A stretch of 64,000 bases of DNA from JAQWQB01 sp047636995 (lineage in GTDB: Bacteria; Bacteroidota; Bacteroidia; Flavobacteriales_D; Sanyastnellaceae). The notes beneath the pieces are model-generated. The model had not been told where the DNA came from. It saw nothing but the letters and a program-made list of their open reading frames with translations, and did no database searches. Within the stretch, counting starts at the first letter, position 1, and each line of letters opens with the position of its first letter. This document shows, in pieces, positions 54,788 to 63,995 of this stretch. The position numbers were made by a program, and so were the translations under genes. The DNA lies in assembly GCA_047636995.1 (NCBI GenBank), contig JBLIGQ010000010.1:15639-79638 (forward strand). The letters are read 5' to 3'.

Positions 54788-57229
54788 TTAATGAATCACC
54801 TCAATCATCGTGCTTCCCATAACCTGGTTGGCTTTGCCCATGATTGAGATGTAGTACCATCCGCTTGGGAGGTCTGATACGACAATCTCCATTTGGTTTG
54901 CATTGGCTTCAATTCGCCCTTCAAAAACAAGTTGGCCGTTCAAATTGTGCATTTGTGCATTCTGAGCACCTGAGGCGCTCCATTTAACGGTGGTAGATTC
55001 ACTTGATGGATTTGGGTAAACAAGAAGTTCGTTTGCTAAATTCAGCTCATCAACGGCAAGTTCAGGATCTCCATTCGCGAAGGCATACTGTCCTTTGTAA
55101 AGGGGTTCTATTGAGAACATTCCAGCGCTATTTGTGAGGCTACCCGCTTGGAGTTCATACGGGCCATATTTAATCCAAGGGTGACCGCTATTGGGTCTCC
55201 AGACAAGCATGATGTCATTCTCATTGAACCCAACGAGGTCGTAGTCGAGGTCTGTTGGTTCTGAACCGTCGTAGTTCAATCTGCCATCCATCTCCACATC
55301 TTCTGGCCAGATTCCATCCACGGTCCAGTAATGTGTAGAAGAGATTTCATCAATGTAGTCAGCTAGGTTGTCATTGTCTGGTGCTGCCCATTGGTGCTCA
55401 ATGCGAACGAACGCGCTATCTCCTTCGGTAATGCTGTTGCACCCGAGGCGAAAACTCACATACGGACGGTTGATTGGCCCTGAAGTGTCGTCTTCAATGT
55501 ATTCATAATCCATGCGTCCTTGATTCAAAACCCCGTTGCTGTTAAGGCTGATGAATTCAGGCAGAAAGTCAGTGTCTAAGTTGATGACAGAAAATTGGCC
55601 ATCACAGAGGATCATGGAGTTGTGCTTGACCCAATCTTGGTCCATAGCTGTAATTTCAAGGGGGACATTCGAATAGAAACTCGGACATTCACGCAATTTC
55701 TGCTGGATGTAAACGGTGTTCGAAAATGAGCCATCGCTATTGTTGACAGTGTTTACAGAATCTATGACGAAGGTGCTGAATCCTGGTTTTAAGATTTGAT
55801 CATCGAAAAATGAAGTGAGGTCTTCCCCTGTATATTCATTCAATAAGTCTCTGAAAATTTCAGGATTCATGTTCGAAAAAGCATTGTTCTGCTGAATGGC
55901 AGTCATCCCCTGTCGAAAGAGCTCATCACCTAGATATCCGCGGAGGTTATGCAGCACTGTTGCGCCTTTTTGATAGGTATGTCTTCCGTAAATCACAGGG
56001 TCTGGCATTGGTGATAGCGGATAAAATCCGTCATCTTGAATGTGCACAGACTCCAATACATAAAGTTGATTGTCTTTAACCACTTCAATGAATTCTTCTC
56101 TTCCATCACGGAACTCGTAGAACAGGAATGAGCTGTATTCCGCCGGACCTTCTTTGATCCACATATCGTTGTGAACGCGCATGGTTACAACATCGCCCCA
56201 CCAATAGTGTCCAAGCTCGTGTGTCATCAGTTCGCCATTGCTATTGAGGCTTTCATTGACCATGAACTGCGGGTAGGCAATGTTTGTTGGAATTTCAAGG
56301 GCACCATCTGTGGTATAAATGTATCCAACACGTGGCCAAACCATGGGTCCCCACCAGTATTCACAGGCGTCAATAGCGTAATTGAGTTCAGCAAATTTCG
56401 CTTGCATACCAGCCTGATTTGCCGGCTTCGATGTAAGTCTAATGTCGTGCGTGCCATTTGCTCCCTCGTACTCATAATCGGTGCTTTCATAATCAGCCAC
56501 GGCGATTGCGCTCAAATAGGATGGAATCGGAATGTCTAGCTCGAAGGTTCTACGGATGGTATCTCCGTCTAGCAGGATTTCTTCTGTCATTTCTCCTTGG
56601 CACGAAGGAACCATGCCATTTGCAGCCGTTACATGATAGGTATAAGTTGCTCTTTCAAGAAAGATGTCGAAGCACGGGTACCATACCTTTCCGAAGTTAG
56701 GAGGCACGGATGACAAGCCAATTCCAAGGTTGTAGATGTAATCAGCTTCGAAATAGAAACCACCCCATTGCGGATCCTGATGTGGCTCACCGTGGTAGTA
56801 TACTGTGAGTTGGTTTTCTTCGCCCACCACTGGCGTTTCATCGAAATAAACCTGCAAGAACTCTTGATCATACGCGTAAGTTAGCAAGCCATTTCCATTG
56901 GTAACGGAGTCTACTTCTAGCTGGAAAAGGTCCAGGATAATGCTTTCTCTATCTGGTTCAATGGCACTGAAGGTGATGGTTGTAGCGGCTTTGATGGTTC
57001 CCCCATTGTAATCAGTCACATCAATATCTATCTCATAGTGTGAGATGTCGATGGTGTCTGCACGAAGGATGCTCGTCTGCAGCATTTTTTGTTCTGCAAG
57101 GGTCAATTTCTTCGGACGAGGAGTGCTGTGAATGTTTCTAAATACGTGGCAACCGCCTACTTCTTCGTTTTGGGCGAAAAGAGTTGATGCGGCAGAAACA
57201 AGAGCAAGGAGGAGTAAAAACTTTTTCAT
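54788..57229 (-). CDS. M1 family metallopeptidase with T9SS sorting domain
   Basis: 813 residues from ATG 57229, with a signal peptide (MKKFLLLLALVSAASTLFAQ). The gluzincin site is intact: HELGH at 337-341 and the third ligand Glu360 (NDMWIKEGPAEY). The GAMEN motif is altered to GALEIPTN, so specificity may differ from true aminopeptidases. The C-terminus is a T9SS type A domain (LLVYPNPSSESTTVKWSASG, then SGWYYISIMG), so it is exported to the cell surface or medium. It lies downstream of uppP. Confidence 0.93.
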   Translation of the reverse strand: MKKFLLLLALVSAASTLFAQNEEVGGCHVFRNIHSTPRPKKLTLAEQKMLQTSILRADTIDISHYEIDIDVTDYNGGTIKAATTITFSAIEPDRESIILDLFQLEVDSVTNGNGLLTYAYDQEFLQVYFDETPVVGEENQLTVYYHGEPHQDPQWGGFYFEADYIYNLGIGLSSVPPNFGKVWYPCFDIFLERATYTYHVTAANGMVPSCQGEMTEEILLDGDTIRRTFELDIPIPSYLSAIAVADYESTDYEYEGANGTHDIRLTSKPANQAGMQAKFAELNYAIDACEYWWGPMVWPRVGYIYTTDGALEIPTNIAYPQFMVNESLNSNGELMTHELGHYWWGDVVTMRVHNDMWIKEGPAEYSSFLFYEFRDGREEFIEVVKDNQLYVLESVHIQDDGFYPLSPMPDPVIYGRHTYQKGATVLHNLRGYLGDELFRQGMTAIQQNNAFSNMNPEIFRDLLNEYTGEDLTSFFDDQILKPGFSTFVIDSVNTVNNSDGSFSNTVYIQQKLRECPSFYSNVPLEITAMDQDWVKHNSMILCDGQFSVINLDTDFLPEFISLNSNGVLNQGRMDYEYIEDDTSGPINRPYVSFRLGCNSITEGDSAFVRIEHQWAAPDNDNLADYIDEISSTHYWTVDGIWPEDVEMDGRLNYDGSEPTDLDYDLVGFNENDIMLVWRPNSGHPWIKYGPYELQAGSLTNSAGMFSIEPLYKGQYAFANGDPELAVDELNLANELLVYPNPSSESTTVKWSASGAQNAQMHNLNGQLVFEGRIEANANQMEIVVSDLPSGWYYISIMGKANQVMGSTMIEVIH

Positions 57230-57319
57230 AATGTGCAATGAGCCACCAAATTACACAATGAATGGCGTGCATTGGATTTCAAGAACGAAAAGTTATTGAA
57301 TTACCAAGTTCGGTGGGTA

Positions 57320-58120
57320 TTAGAACGAAAGAACAATCGCCAGCAGACCAACACCTATGCAGTAGTATGCGAAGTAGCTGAGTTTGCTGCGCTTCACCAG
57401 AGAAATCATCCATGTGCAGGCAAGGAGGCCGGCAAGGAAAGCGGCAGTGAATCCGGCTGCGTAAATAGGGATGCTCGAAGAGGTGAAAGCGACCTCACCA
57501 CTTAGGAGGTCTTTGGCCATTTTCCCAAAGATGAGAGGAACGACCATTAAGAAACTGAAACGGGCAGCTTTTTCTCTGTCAATGCCTAGAAGCACACTGG
57601 TAGAGATGGTTGCTCCTGAACGTGAAATTCCCGGAAGTATGGCGATGGCTTGCGAAACACCGATGATAAAAGCGCTTTTGAAGCTGACTTTTTTATCAGT
57701 ACTCTTGGCTCTGTCAGCGAGGAATAAAAGCAAGCCTGTGAGAATGAGCATGGCGCCTACGAGCACTATTTTCCCACTGAATAGAGCTTCGATTTCGTCT
57801 TCGAGTAGAATACCCACCAAAGCAGCGGGCACCATGCTGAGGACGATTTTGAGGCTGAAGTTCATGGCCTCTTTGTCTTTGAACGAAAGAAGCCCAGAAA
57901 TCAGTTGGGCAATGTCTTTTCTGAACACAACGATGGTGCTGAGTGCGGTGGCGAAATGCACAATAATGGTGAACGTGATGCTTTCTTTCGGCACCATATC
58001 GTTCCCAAAAAGTTCTTTAACGAGCTCTAAATGGCCGCTACTACTAACAGGAAGAAATTCTGTAAGACCTTGCACTAGGCCAAGAATAATGGCTTCAATA
58101 ATGGCTTCAAGACTGATCAC
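57320..58120 (-). CDS. uppP: Undecaprenyl-diphosphate phosphatase
   Basis: 266 residues, all membrane-spanning. The two family motifs are LTEFLPVSSSGHLEL and LPGISRSGATISTSVLLG, which build the active site. It recycles the lipid carrier for peptidoglycan and other envelope polymers and can give bacitracin resistance. It follows the DUF3098 and ftsX genes, a common Bacteroidetes order. Confidence 0.97.
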   Translation of the reverse strand: MISLEAIIEAIILGLVQGLTEFLPVSSSGHLELVKELFGNDMVPKESITFTIIVHFATALSTIVVFRKDIAQLISGLLSFKDKEAMNFSLKIVLSMVPAALVGILLEDEIEALFSGKIVLVGAMLILTGLLLFLADRAKSTDKKVSFKSAFIIGVSQAIAILPGISRSGATISTSVLLGIDREKAARFSFLMVVPLIFGKMAKDLLSGEVAFTSSSIPIYAAGFTAAFLAGLLACTWMISLVKRSKLSYFAYYCIGVGLLAIVLSF

Positions 58121-58141
58121 AAGGGAAGGATTGAGAAGGAA

Positions 58142-58399
58142 TTAAGCGTCTTTCGAGGCCTCGTTGTTTTCATTTCCCTTTGGCTTTTTCATGATGGCAT
58201 ACATTACAAATCCATATCCGCCCAATACAACTATGGGTGCAAGGGTAATTCTACGGAAGCTAAAGATGGCATCGCTGAATTCATTTGGATCTTCAGAACC
58301 GCCACCAGACATCAATAAGAAGCCAAGGAGGATAATTCCTATTCCGATGAGAAGAAGGATGTAGTTCTGACGCTGAAAAGGAAATTGCTTATTGTCCAT
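58142..58399 (-). CDS. DUF3098 family small membrane protein
   Basis: 85 residues with two membrane helices (about 14-31 and 50-70) and the FPFQRQNYILLLIGIGII motif of DUF3098. It is nearly always found between ftsX and uppP in Bacteroidetes. Function unknown; a link to the FtsEX complex or lipid-carrier recycling is inference from position. Confidence 0.92.
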   Translation of the reverse strand: MDNKQFPFQRQNYILLLIGIGIILLGFLLMSGGGSEDPNEFSDAIFSFRRITLAPIVVLGGYGFVMYAIMKKPKGNENNEASKDA

Positions 58400-58426
58400 G
58401 GTACAAAGAAACGAAATTAATGCTGA

Positions 58427-59299
58427 TCAATACAGTTGATCTTGACGCAAGCGAATGTACTTATTTACGGCGAAGTGGGTTGAAATCCAAGCGATAAGAA
58501 TTCCTAAAAGAACCACTATCCCAAACAGTTTACCAAAAGTAAAGATGTCTACCTGTTCCAGCATGTTGCCTGACATTTTGCGGAAAAGGGCAAGGAGACC
58601 TACAATGACGCCAAAAGCGAGAATACCAGAGACGATACCGTACCAGATGCCTTTACTGATGAATGGCCTGCGAATAAATCCTCTAGTAGCGCCCACTAAC
58701 TGCATGCTTTTAATGATAAACCTGCGTGAAAAGATGGAAAGGCGAATGGTGTTATTGATGAGCGCAATAGCAATTAGTAGTAACAGTCCGGCTAAGATGA
58801 TGAGTGGAAGACTTGCTTTTCTGAGGTTTTCTTCGAGCTTGCCTAACAAGACTTTTTGGTATTCTACTTCAGTGACCCCTTCAACGGAGGCGATGGTTTC
58901 AGAAATCCAGTTCAAACTGTCTAGCGAAGCATAAGCAGGCATGAGTTGGAGGTCTATGCTTGGTGGAATGGGCAGATAGCCCAAGAAATCTACGAATTCT
59001 TCACCCAATTCTTCCTCCATGGTTTCACTGGCTGCTTCGGCAGTAATGTAATTTGCTTCTTTGGTGAAAGGCTGACCTTCCAGTTGTTTCTTCACACGTG
59101 AAATGGCTGTTTCATCCATCTCTTTGTCTAGAAAAACTTGCACTAAGACCTGTTCGCGAAGCTGTTCTTGCCATTTTTCCCCGAACAGGTAGAGCAGCGA
59201 AATGAGCCCTAGCATGGTCAATGTCAGCGTCATCCCAACGATGGTTGAGAGCGATGTGCTCCAGTTGGAGCGGGTTGTCTTAAACGGAGATTTCGACAT
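58427..59299 (-). CDS. ftsX: Cell division ABC transporter permease-like protein FtsX
   Basis: 290 residues. One N-terminal helix, an extracytoplasmic domain (about 55-160) and three C-terminal helices give the four-helix FtsX layout. SRRFIIKSMQLVGATRGFIR is a conserved cytoplasmic loop. With the ATPase FtsE it activates peptidoglycan hydrolases at the septum. ftsE is not adjacent, as usual for this phylum. Confidence 0.95.
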   Translation of the reverse strand: MSKSPFKTTRSNWSTSLSTIVGMTLTLTMLGLISLLYLFGEKWQEQLREQVLVQVFLDKEMDETAISRVKKQLEGQPFTKEANYITAEAASETMEEELGEEFVDFLGYLPIPPSIDLQLMPAYASLDSLNWISETIASVEGVTEVEYQKVLLGKLEENLRKASLPLIILAGLLLLIAIALINNTIRLSIFSRRFIIKSMQLVGATRGFIRRPFISKGIWYGIVSGILAFGVIVGLLALFRKMSGNMLEQVDIFTFGKLFGIVVLLGILIAWISTHFAVNKYIRLRQDQLY

Positions 59300-59409
59300 A
59301 CTACAAAGAAACGGGGAACGATGTGCTTTTGGTGTTCGTCCAACTACAAAAGTGAACAGCGTTGTGTTGAAATGATGGGCTCTTCAAAAGGATGTTCGTT
59401 TTGCGCAGG

Positions 59410-60333
59410 TTAGCGTCTGATGTAGAGCTTATGGCCCGGATAATCAGCTATGATAGATCCAAATTGTGAGAGCGCATTTCCGCCCATAGCGCCCACAACG
59501 GGAAGGTTAGTGCACATGCTTGAAAGCGTCACAAAGTTTTCATCGCTGCGCTTAGCGAACCAAACAGGGCCAATGGTCACTTCACCAACACGCAGCTCAG
59601 GCACTTTGATGAGGTCTTCTGTTCCAACAGAAACATCTCCTCCTTTGATTACCTCCCATTCAGGGTGTGCTGCCTTCCATTTGTCAAACGTAATGGCGCT
59701 GATAAAGCTTCCAGCAATGAGTTCGGGTTGGTTCAGCTTTGTTTTCGCGTCAGCAGAGAGTTTAACTTGCGCGCCTGTATCAAATAGCATCGGAAAAGAT
59801 TCCCCTTCGACCAGCATAAAAAAGCGCCCACACTTATCGGTTTTCTTGATGTAGGTATCTTCTATGAACGTTAAATCTGTGAGTTTCACGCACGTGCCAT
59901 CCAATTCAGGAAGTACACGCAACTGCTCCACGTTGTAATCGAGTTCCCAGATTTTTTCACGGAACCATTCTCTTCCTAACATTCCGTCTTCCTTTGTTTT
60001 TTCGCGCAGCTTGTACATCTTCGCAACATCTGGAAGAGGAATTCCCGCTTTTGGAAAGAGCGTATCAAACCCGGTATGGCGCCAGAGGTTTTCTTTTTTG
60101 TAGCGCACTTTTAGTTTTTTCAGGCCTTGTTTGTACAAGAAATTTTTGCCGCCCGTGTCTGTATAAAACAAGAGGGTGTCTTTTTTATTGACAGGCACCT
60201 TCACATAGATGAGGTTGTTTTCAAAAACGGCAGGAAGAATAGACACATCTATAGCGGTTGAACTAGGGGTTGTGAACCCTGTTCCAAGAAAGAGTGCGGT
60301 TAACAGCAAGGCAAAAGGCAGTAGAAATTTCAT
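59410..60333 (-). CDS. Secreted retropepsin-like aspartic protease
   Basis: 307 residues with a signal peptide (MKFLLPFALLLTALFLGTGF). Two Asp-Thr-Gly sites are visible: FYTDTGGKN near residue 59 and MLFDTGAQVKLS near 186. The end (GNALSQFGSIIADYPGHKLYI) is the usual last strand of bacterial retropepsin-like proteins. Two DTG sites in one chain suggest a bilobal clan AA enzyme rather than a dimer. Substrate unknown. The start overlaps the DUF4249 stop by four bases. Confidence 0.83.
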   Translation of the reverse strand: MKFLLPFALLLTALFLGTGFTTPSSTAIDVSILPAVFENNLIYVKVPVNKKDTLLFYTDTGGKNFLYKQGLKKLKVRYKKENLWRHTGFDTLFPKAGIPLPDVAKMYKLREKTKEDGMLGREWFREKIWELDYNVEQLRVLPELDGTCVKLTDLTFIEDTYIKKTDKCGRFFMLVEGESFPMLFDTGAQVKLSADAKTKLNQPELIAGSFISAITFDKWKAAHPEWEVIKGGDVSVGTEDLIKVPELRVGEVTIGPVWFAKRSDENFVTLSSMCTNLPVVGAMGGNALSQFGSIIADYPGHKLYIRR

Positions 60334-61166
60334 TCTGCAATAATCGTTGATTTTGTTGAGACACCAGCGGCTCCCCAGTATCCTAATGCACCATTGCTTA
60401 AATTGGTTTCCACATTTGCGGGCGGCGCGTCAAATAAACCTCCGTTCCACTCCGTCTCGTTCATGATGCCGATGAAGATATCATAGGCGGCCTCGCCAAT
60501 ATTGTATTGCTCAATAAAGACCGTGTCTCCCAAAGTTGCTTCGCTTTCGATTTCCAGATAGTCAATTTCAAGATCTTCAACGTAAGCGCCGTCATACAGT
60601 TCATCATCTACGAAGGTAAGTTCGCGCAGCGTATCACGCACAGACTCGCCGTTGACATAGGTAATCCACATGTAGCGGTCACCGGTGCCAGGAAGTTCTT
60701 GGGTCCATAAGCGCACGCTGTAGTATGGGTCTCCAGGGAAGCCAAATTCCTCAAAGGGATCCAGCTCACGCACATGCAATGAGTCTATTGGAGCTACGGG
60801 ACGCATGAACGAAGAAGCCGTGTAGTTTTCGCCTTCTACCTCAATGTTGATGGTATAGGTGGTAGATGGAATTCCCGCCACTTCAGGTGTGAGGTAGATT
60901 CCGGGTGCGCTTTCAGTTAAGTCCCAAGTGGTTTCACCGTCAGTAATGTTCACCAAGGCACCTTGCACGCGGGGTGCGGCTTCATTTAAGAAGAAGCTGG
61001 TGGTCCACGTCAATTCTACTTCGTGTTGTTTTTCTTCGTCTGTAAACCAACCTTCAACAACCAATCGCTTTCCGTCTTGGTCATTTAAATCGAGGTCAAT
61101 TCTTTCAGTGCAACTGGCGAAGAAAAGGGCCGTTAGGGCGAAAAAGAGGATTTTAGATCTTTTCAT
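60330..61166 (-). CDS. DUF4249 family lipoprotein
   Basis: 278 residues with a lipoprotein signal (ILFFALTALFFASC, Cys19). RIDLDLNDQDGKRLVVEGWF and the beta-rich remainder match DUF4249. In Bacteroidetes these are typically encoded beside a TonB-dependent receptor, as here, and are presumed surface or periplasmic partners of that receptor. It ends in a four-base overlap with the retropepsin-like gene. Confidence 0.92.
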   Translation of the reverse strand: MKRSKILFFALTALFFASCTERIDLDLNDQDGKRLVVEGWFTDEEKQHEVELTWTTSFFLNEAAPRVQGALVNITDGETTWDLTESAPGIYLTPEVAGIPSTTYTINIEVEGENYTASSFMRPVAPIDSLHVRELDPFEEFGFPGDPYYSVRLWTQELPGTGDRYMWITYVNGESVRDTLRELTFVDDELYDGAYVEDLEIDYLEIESEATLGDTVFIEQYNIGEAAYDIFIGIMNETEWNGGLFDAPPANVETNLSNGALGYWGAAGVSTKSTIIAE

Positions 61167-61171
61167 CGGAA

Positions 61172-63502
61172 TCAGAATTTGAAGTTATAAGTAACGGCTG
61201 GCACGATGGGCAGCAAATAAGTTTGTTCGGCATACGTTTCGTTCGGATTGTCTTGGTCTTGAACGAAGTTGATTGTATATGCATTGTGCCTGTTGTAGGC
61301 GTTGTAGATAGAGAATACCCATTCACCTTTCCAGTTACGCTCTGCATTCTTCTTAGGAGTTAGGGTTGCAGAGAGGTCTAAGCGGTGGTAAGACGGCATG
61401 CGTTCTCCGTTGCGGGTTGAGTAGACGGGAACAACCATTCCCAGGTATTCGAACCTTCCTGTAGGCATAGTCACAGCGTTTCCGGTACTGTACACATAAT
61501 TTGTGGCGAAGGACCATTTTTTATTCAATTCATATGAAAGCACCACTGAGACATCGTGTGTTCTGTCATAGTTTGAAGGATACCATTCACCGTAGATGTC
61601 AGGAATGTTTCGCTCTGAACGTGCAAGGGTATAGGAAGCAAGTCCGGTTAAGCGACCTGTTTGTTTTCGCACCAGGAACTCCAATCCGTACGCCCTTGAT
61701 TTCCCTGTTCGCAGTTCTCCTTCTAAATGAATATTCAGGAGCAATTGAGCGTGGTTGGCAAAATCGATGGTGTTTTGCATGTCTTTGTAATAGGCTTCAA
61801 CAGAAAATTCTACGGTATTATCTAAGAAGTTTCTGAAGTAACCAACGGCATATTGATCAGCAATTTGAGGTTTGATGTTCGGACTAGCAGAGAACCAAAC
61901 ATCTAGCGGAGACGAAGAGGTGCTATTGGTGGCCAATTGCAGGTATTGATACGTTCTGTTGTAGCTGGCCTTGACAGAACTTTTTCCATTCAGTTTGTAG
62001 TTCACCCCGAGGCGCGGCTCCAGTCCGCCATAGGTATTGTAAGCTCCTGAACCGTTCACGGTGGAGTCCATGACGTCAAAATTGTCATCGTATTGGAACA
62101 CGGTTGCTGGCCCTATGTTTTGGAAGAGGGAGTAGCGCAGGCCGTAGATGGCAGAGAGCTGATCTGTGATTCTGTGTTCATTGCTGATGTAAACGGCATA
62201 GTCCATGGAGTTGTTGATGGGAACACGGATGCCTTGCAAGAGCGAAGCATCTCCTGTTCCTCTGGCAAACCCGGGGTCCAGTGTTCTATAGGTTCCCGAA
62301 GCACCAAATTGCAGTGTATGGGCCGGACTGATGTAATAGTTGTAATCTAGTTTGGTGGTTACATCTTTGATTTCAGATTCCCAGAGGAAGCCAAAATCTT
62401 CATCATCTTGTTCGAGGTAATAATCGTAGTCAGAATAGGTAACAGTCAGATTCGAAAAGAGCTTACTGTTGTAAATGTGGTTCCAGCGAGCAGTTCCTGA
62501 CATGTTTCCCCAGCCAAATCCGAAGACATCACTGAATCCAAATTTATCTCTACCGAAGTAGCCACTGAGGTAAACGCGGTCATCCTCTCCAAGCTTGTAA
62601 TTTGCTTTGAGGTTGAAATCGTAGAAGTAGAGCTGTGTTTCTCTGGCCGCAGGGTCTTTGCTAAAATTCAAAAAGAGATCGGCATAGGTTCTTCGTCCTG
62701 AGATTAAGATTGAGCCCTTGTCTTTTTTGATGGGCCCTTCGAGAGTGAGTCTTGACGAAACGGTTCCAATCCCACCTTGTCCGTGCCACTCTTTGTTGTT
62801 TCCGTCTTTCATTCTAATGTCCAGCACAGACGAAAGTCTTCCGCCGTAGCGTGCTGGAATTCCGCCCTTATAGAGTTGCACATCTTTGATGGCATCGCTA
62901 TTGAAGATCGAAAAGAACCCGAGTAAGTGAGAGGCATTGTAGATGGGTGATTCATCAAGGAGGATGAGGTTTTGATCTACGGCACCCCCGCGGACGTAAA
63001 AACCAGAGCTTCCTTCGCCGGCTGCTTGAACACCAGGGAGCAGTTGAATGGCCTTGATAATGTCTACTTCGCCCATGAAAGCGGGGATTTTTTTGATGGC
63101 ATCCATTTGCATGTTCACGGTAGACATCTCAGTAGACTCAATGTTTTTGGTGGCATTACGTTCAGCTTCAATCACTGCTTCGTCTACCATTATTCCAGAG
63201 GTGTTGAGTTGCAGATCTAGGCGCAAGTCTTGGGTGAGCGAAATGGTTTTCACCAGTTGCTCATATCCGATGTACGACACTTTCAAGGTGTAGTCACCAG
63301 GTGGCAATGTTATAGAATAGAATCCGTACACATTGGTGGCGGTCCCTCTGTCAATTTCGGGAATGAAGATGGTTGATCCAATGAGTTCTTCGCCAGTGGC
63401 AGCATCAGTAATGTTTCCACTGATAGATACTTTGTCTTGCGCAAGAGCAGGGAAAGCGCTTAGCATCAGCAGAAAGAGAGAGGCTAAAGTAAGTTTGTAC
63501 AT
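61172..63502 (-). CDS. TonB-dependent receptor with carboxypeptidase-like N-terminal domain
   Basis: 776 residues from ATG 63502 (MYKLTLASLFLLMLSAFPAL signal); the ATG at 63535 adds eleven residues before the signal. The CarboxypepD_reg-like domain lies at about 25-110 (SGNITDAATGEELIGSTIFI), then the plug (GSSGFYVRGGAVDQNLILLD, GGRLSSVLDIRMKDG), then a 22-strand barrel ending VPAVTYNFKF. It imports an unknown substrate across the outer membrane. It is not a SusC with a SusD partner; its partner here is the DUF4249 lipoprotein. Confidence 0.95.
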   Translation of the reverse strand: MYKLTLASLFLLMLSAFPALAQDKVSISGNITDAATGEELIGSTIFIPEIDRGTATNVYGFYSITLPPGDYTLKVSYIGYEQLVKTISLTQDLRLDLQLNTSGIMVDEAVIEAERNATKNIESTEMSTVNMQMDAIKKIPAFMGEVDIIKAIQLLPGVQAAGEGSSGFYVRGGAVDQNLILLDESPIYNASHLLGFFSIFNSDAIKDVQLYKGGIPARYGGRLSSVLDIRMKDGNNKEWHGQGGIGTVSSRLTLEGPIKKDKGSILISGRRTYADLFLNFSKDPAARETQLYFYDFNLKANYKLGEDDRVYLSGYFGRDKFGFSDVFGFGWGNMSGTARWNHIYNSKLFSNLTVTYSDYDYYLEQDDEDFGFLWESEIKDVTTKLDYNYYISPAHTLQFGASGTYRTLDPGFARGTGDASLLQGIRVPINNSMDYAVYISNEHRITDQLSAIYGLRYSLFQNIGPATVFQYDDNFDVMDSTVNGSGAYNTYGGLEPRLGVNYKLNGKSSVKASYNRTYQYLQLATNSTSSSPLDVWFSASPNIKPQIADQYAVGYFRNFLDNTVEFSVEAYYKDMQNTIDFANHAQLLLNIHLEGELRTGKSRAYGLEFLVRKQTGRLTGLASYTLARSERNIPDIYGEWYPSNYDRTHDVSVVLSYELNKKWSFATNYVYSTGNAVTMPTGRFEYLGMVVPVYSTRNGERMPSYHRLDLSATLTPKKNAERNWKGEWVFSIYNAYNRHNAYTINFVQDQDNPNETYAEQTYLLPIVPAVTYNFKF

Positions 63503-63637
63503 AAGTAACAGGTAAGTTTTCAGTATTAATGACAACCGTAGTTGCTAAACGTTGCACGAAGCAAGCAATTGTATGGCGAATGAGCGCTATGTAATGTTAC
63601 AGAGGGTAGAAAATAAAAGGTGAACGGCCTTCCCTGC

Positions 63638-63657
63638 GGGCGGATTGACATCCGCCC
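63638..63657. repeat. GC-rich hairpin GGGCGGAT/ATCCGCCC
   Basis: An eight-base perfect stem around TGAC. It differs in sequence from the 19-base palindromes beside it. There is no T run, so it is a REP-like element rather than a terminator. Confidence 0.7.
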
Positions 63658-63678
63658 ATGCGATTCCCTCCTTCGATG

Positions 63679-63702
63679 CCCACGAATGGAATTCGTGGCT
63701 AC
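63679..63702 (-). repeat. REP-like palindrome, copy 1 (inverted)
   Basis: Core CCACGAATGGAATTCGTGG at 63680-63698, followed by CTAC. It is the reverse complement of copies 2 and 3, including the adjoining GTAG. Confidence 0.85.
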
Positions 63703-63786
63703 ATGTTGTACCATTAACGGTGATGTTCTTCTTCTGTTTTCGATTTTAAATACATTCCCAAACAACAACCAACGTCTGGGTTGTCT

Positions 63787-63812
63787 ACAGTAGCCACGAA
63801 TTCCATTCGTGG
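63787..63812 (+). repeat. REP-like palindrome, copy 2
   Basis: ACAGTAGCCACGAATTCCAT, then TCGTGG. The 19-base core CCACGAATTCCATTCGTGG at 63794-63812 folds with an eight-base stem around TCC. Confidence 0.85.
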
Positions 63813-63855
63813 TAAGGTGGCAGGGTCGGGGGAGTCGGCAATCGTGAAGTGGACG

Positions 63856-63881
63856 ACAGTAGCCACGAATTCCATTCGTGG
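63856..63881 (+). repeat. REP-like palindrome, copy 3
   Basis: Identical to copy 2 over all 26 bases, including the ACAGTAG lead. It starts 69 bases after copy 2. Confidence 0.85.
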
Positions 63882-63890
63882 GCAGGAGAC

Positions 63891-63995
63891 GGCGCTTGTG
63901 TGAAACCAAATGGGGTGCCTGCGAAAACGAATGGCGCCTGTGCGAAAGTGAAAATTGCCTGTGCGAAAGTGAATAGTACCTCCGTGAAAGTAAAT
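63891..63995 (+). repeat. 21-base tandem repeat, five units
   Basis: Units start at 63891, 63912, 63933, 63954 and 63975. The consensus is roughly GCCTGTGCGAAAGTGAAT with three leading variable bases. Units 3 and 4 share CCTGTGCGAAAGTGAA. A 21-base period equals seven codons, so a heptad-coding tail of a gene outside the window is possible. Confidence 0.7.

Noticed and set aside
54356..54847. 163-codon open frame on the + strand
   Set aside because: It overlaps an opposite-strand frame and the end of the M1 peptidase gene, has no recognisable domain, and its composition is low in typical coding signal.
63526..63909. 127-codon open frame on the - strand
   Set aside because: It is a translation of the palindromic repeats (TNGIRGYCR twice, a related NSIRGH once) and has no independent coding evidence.
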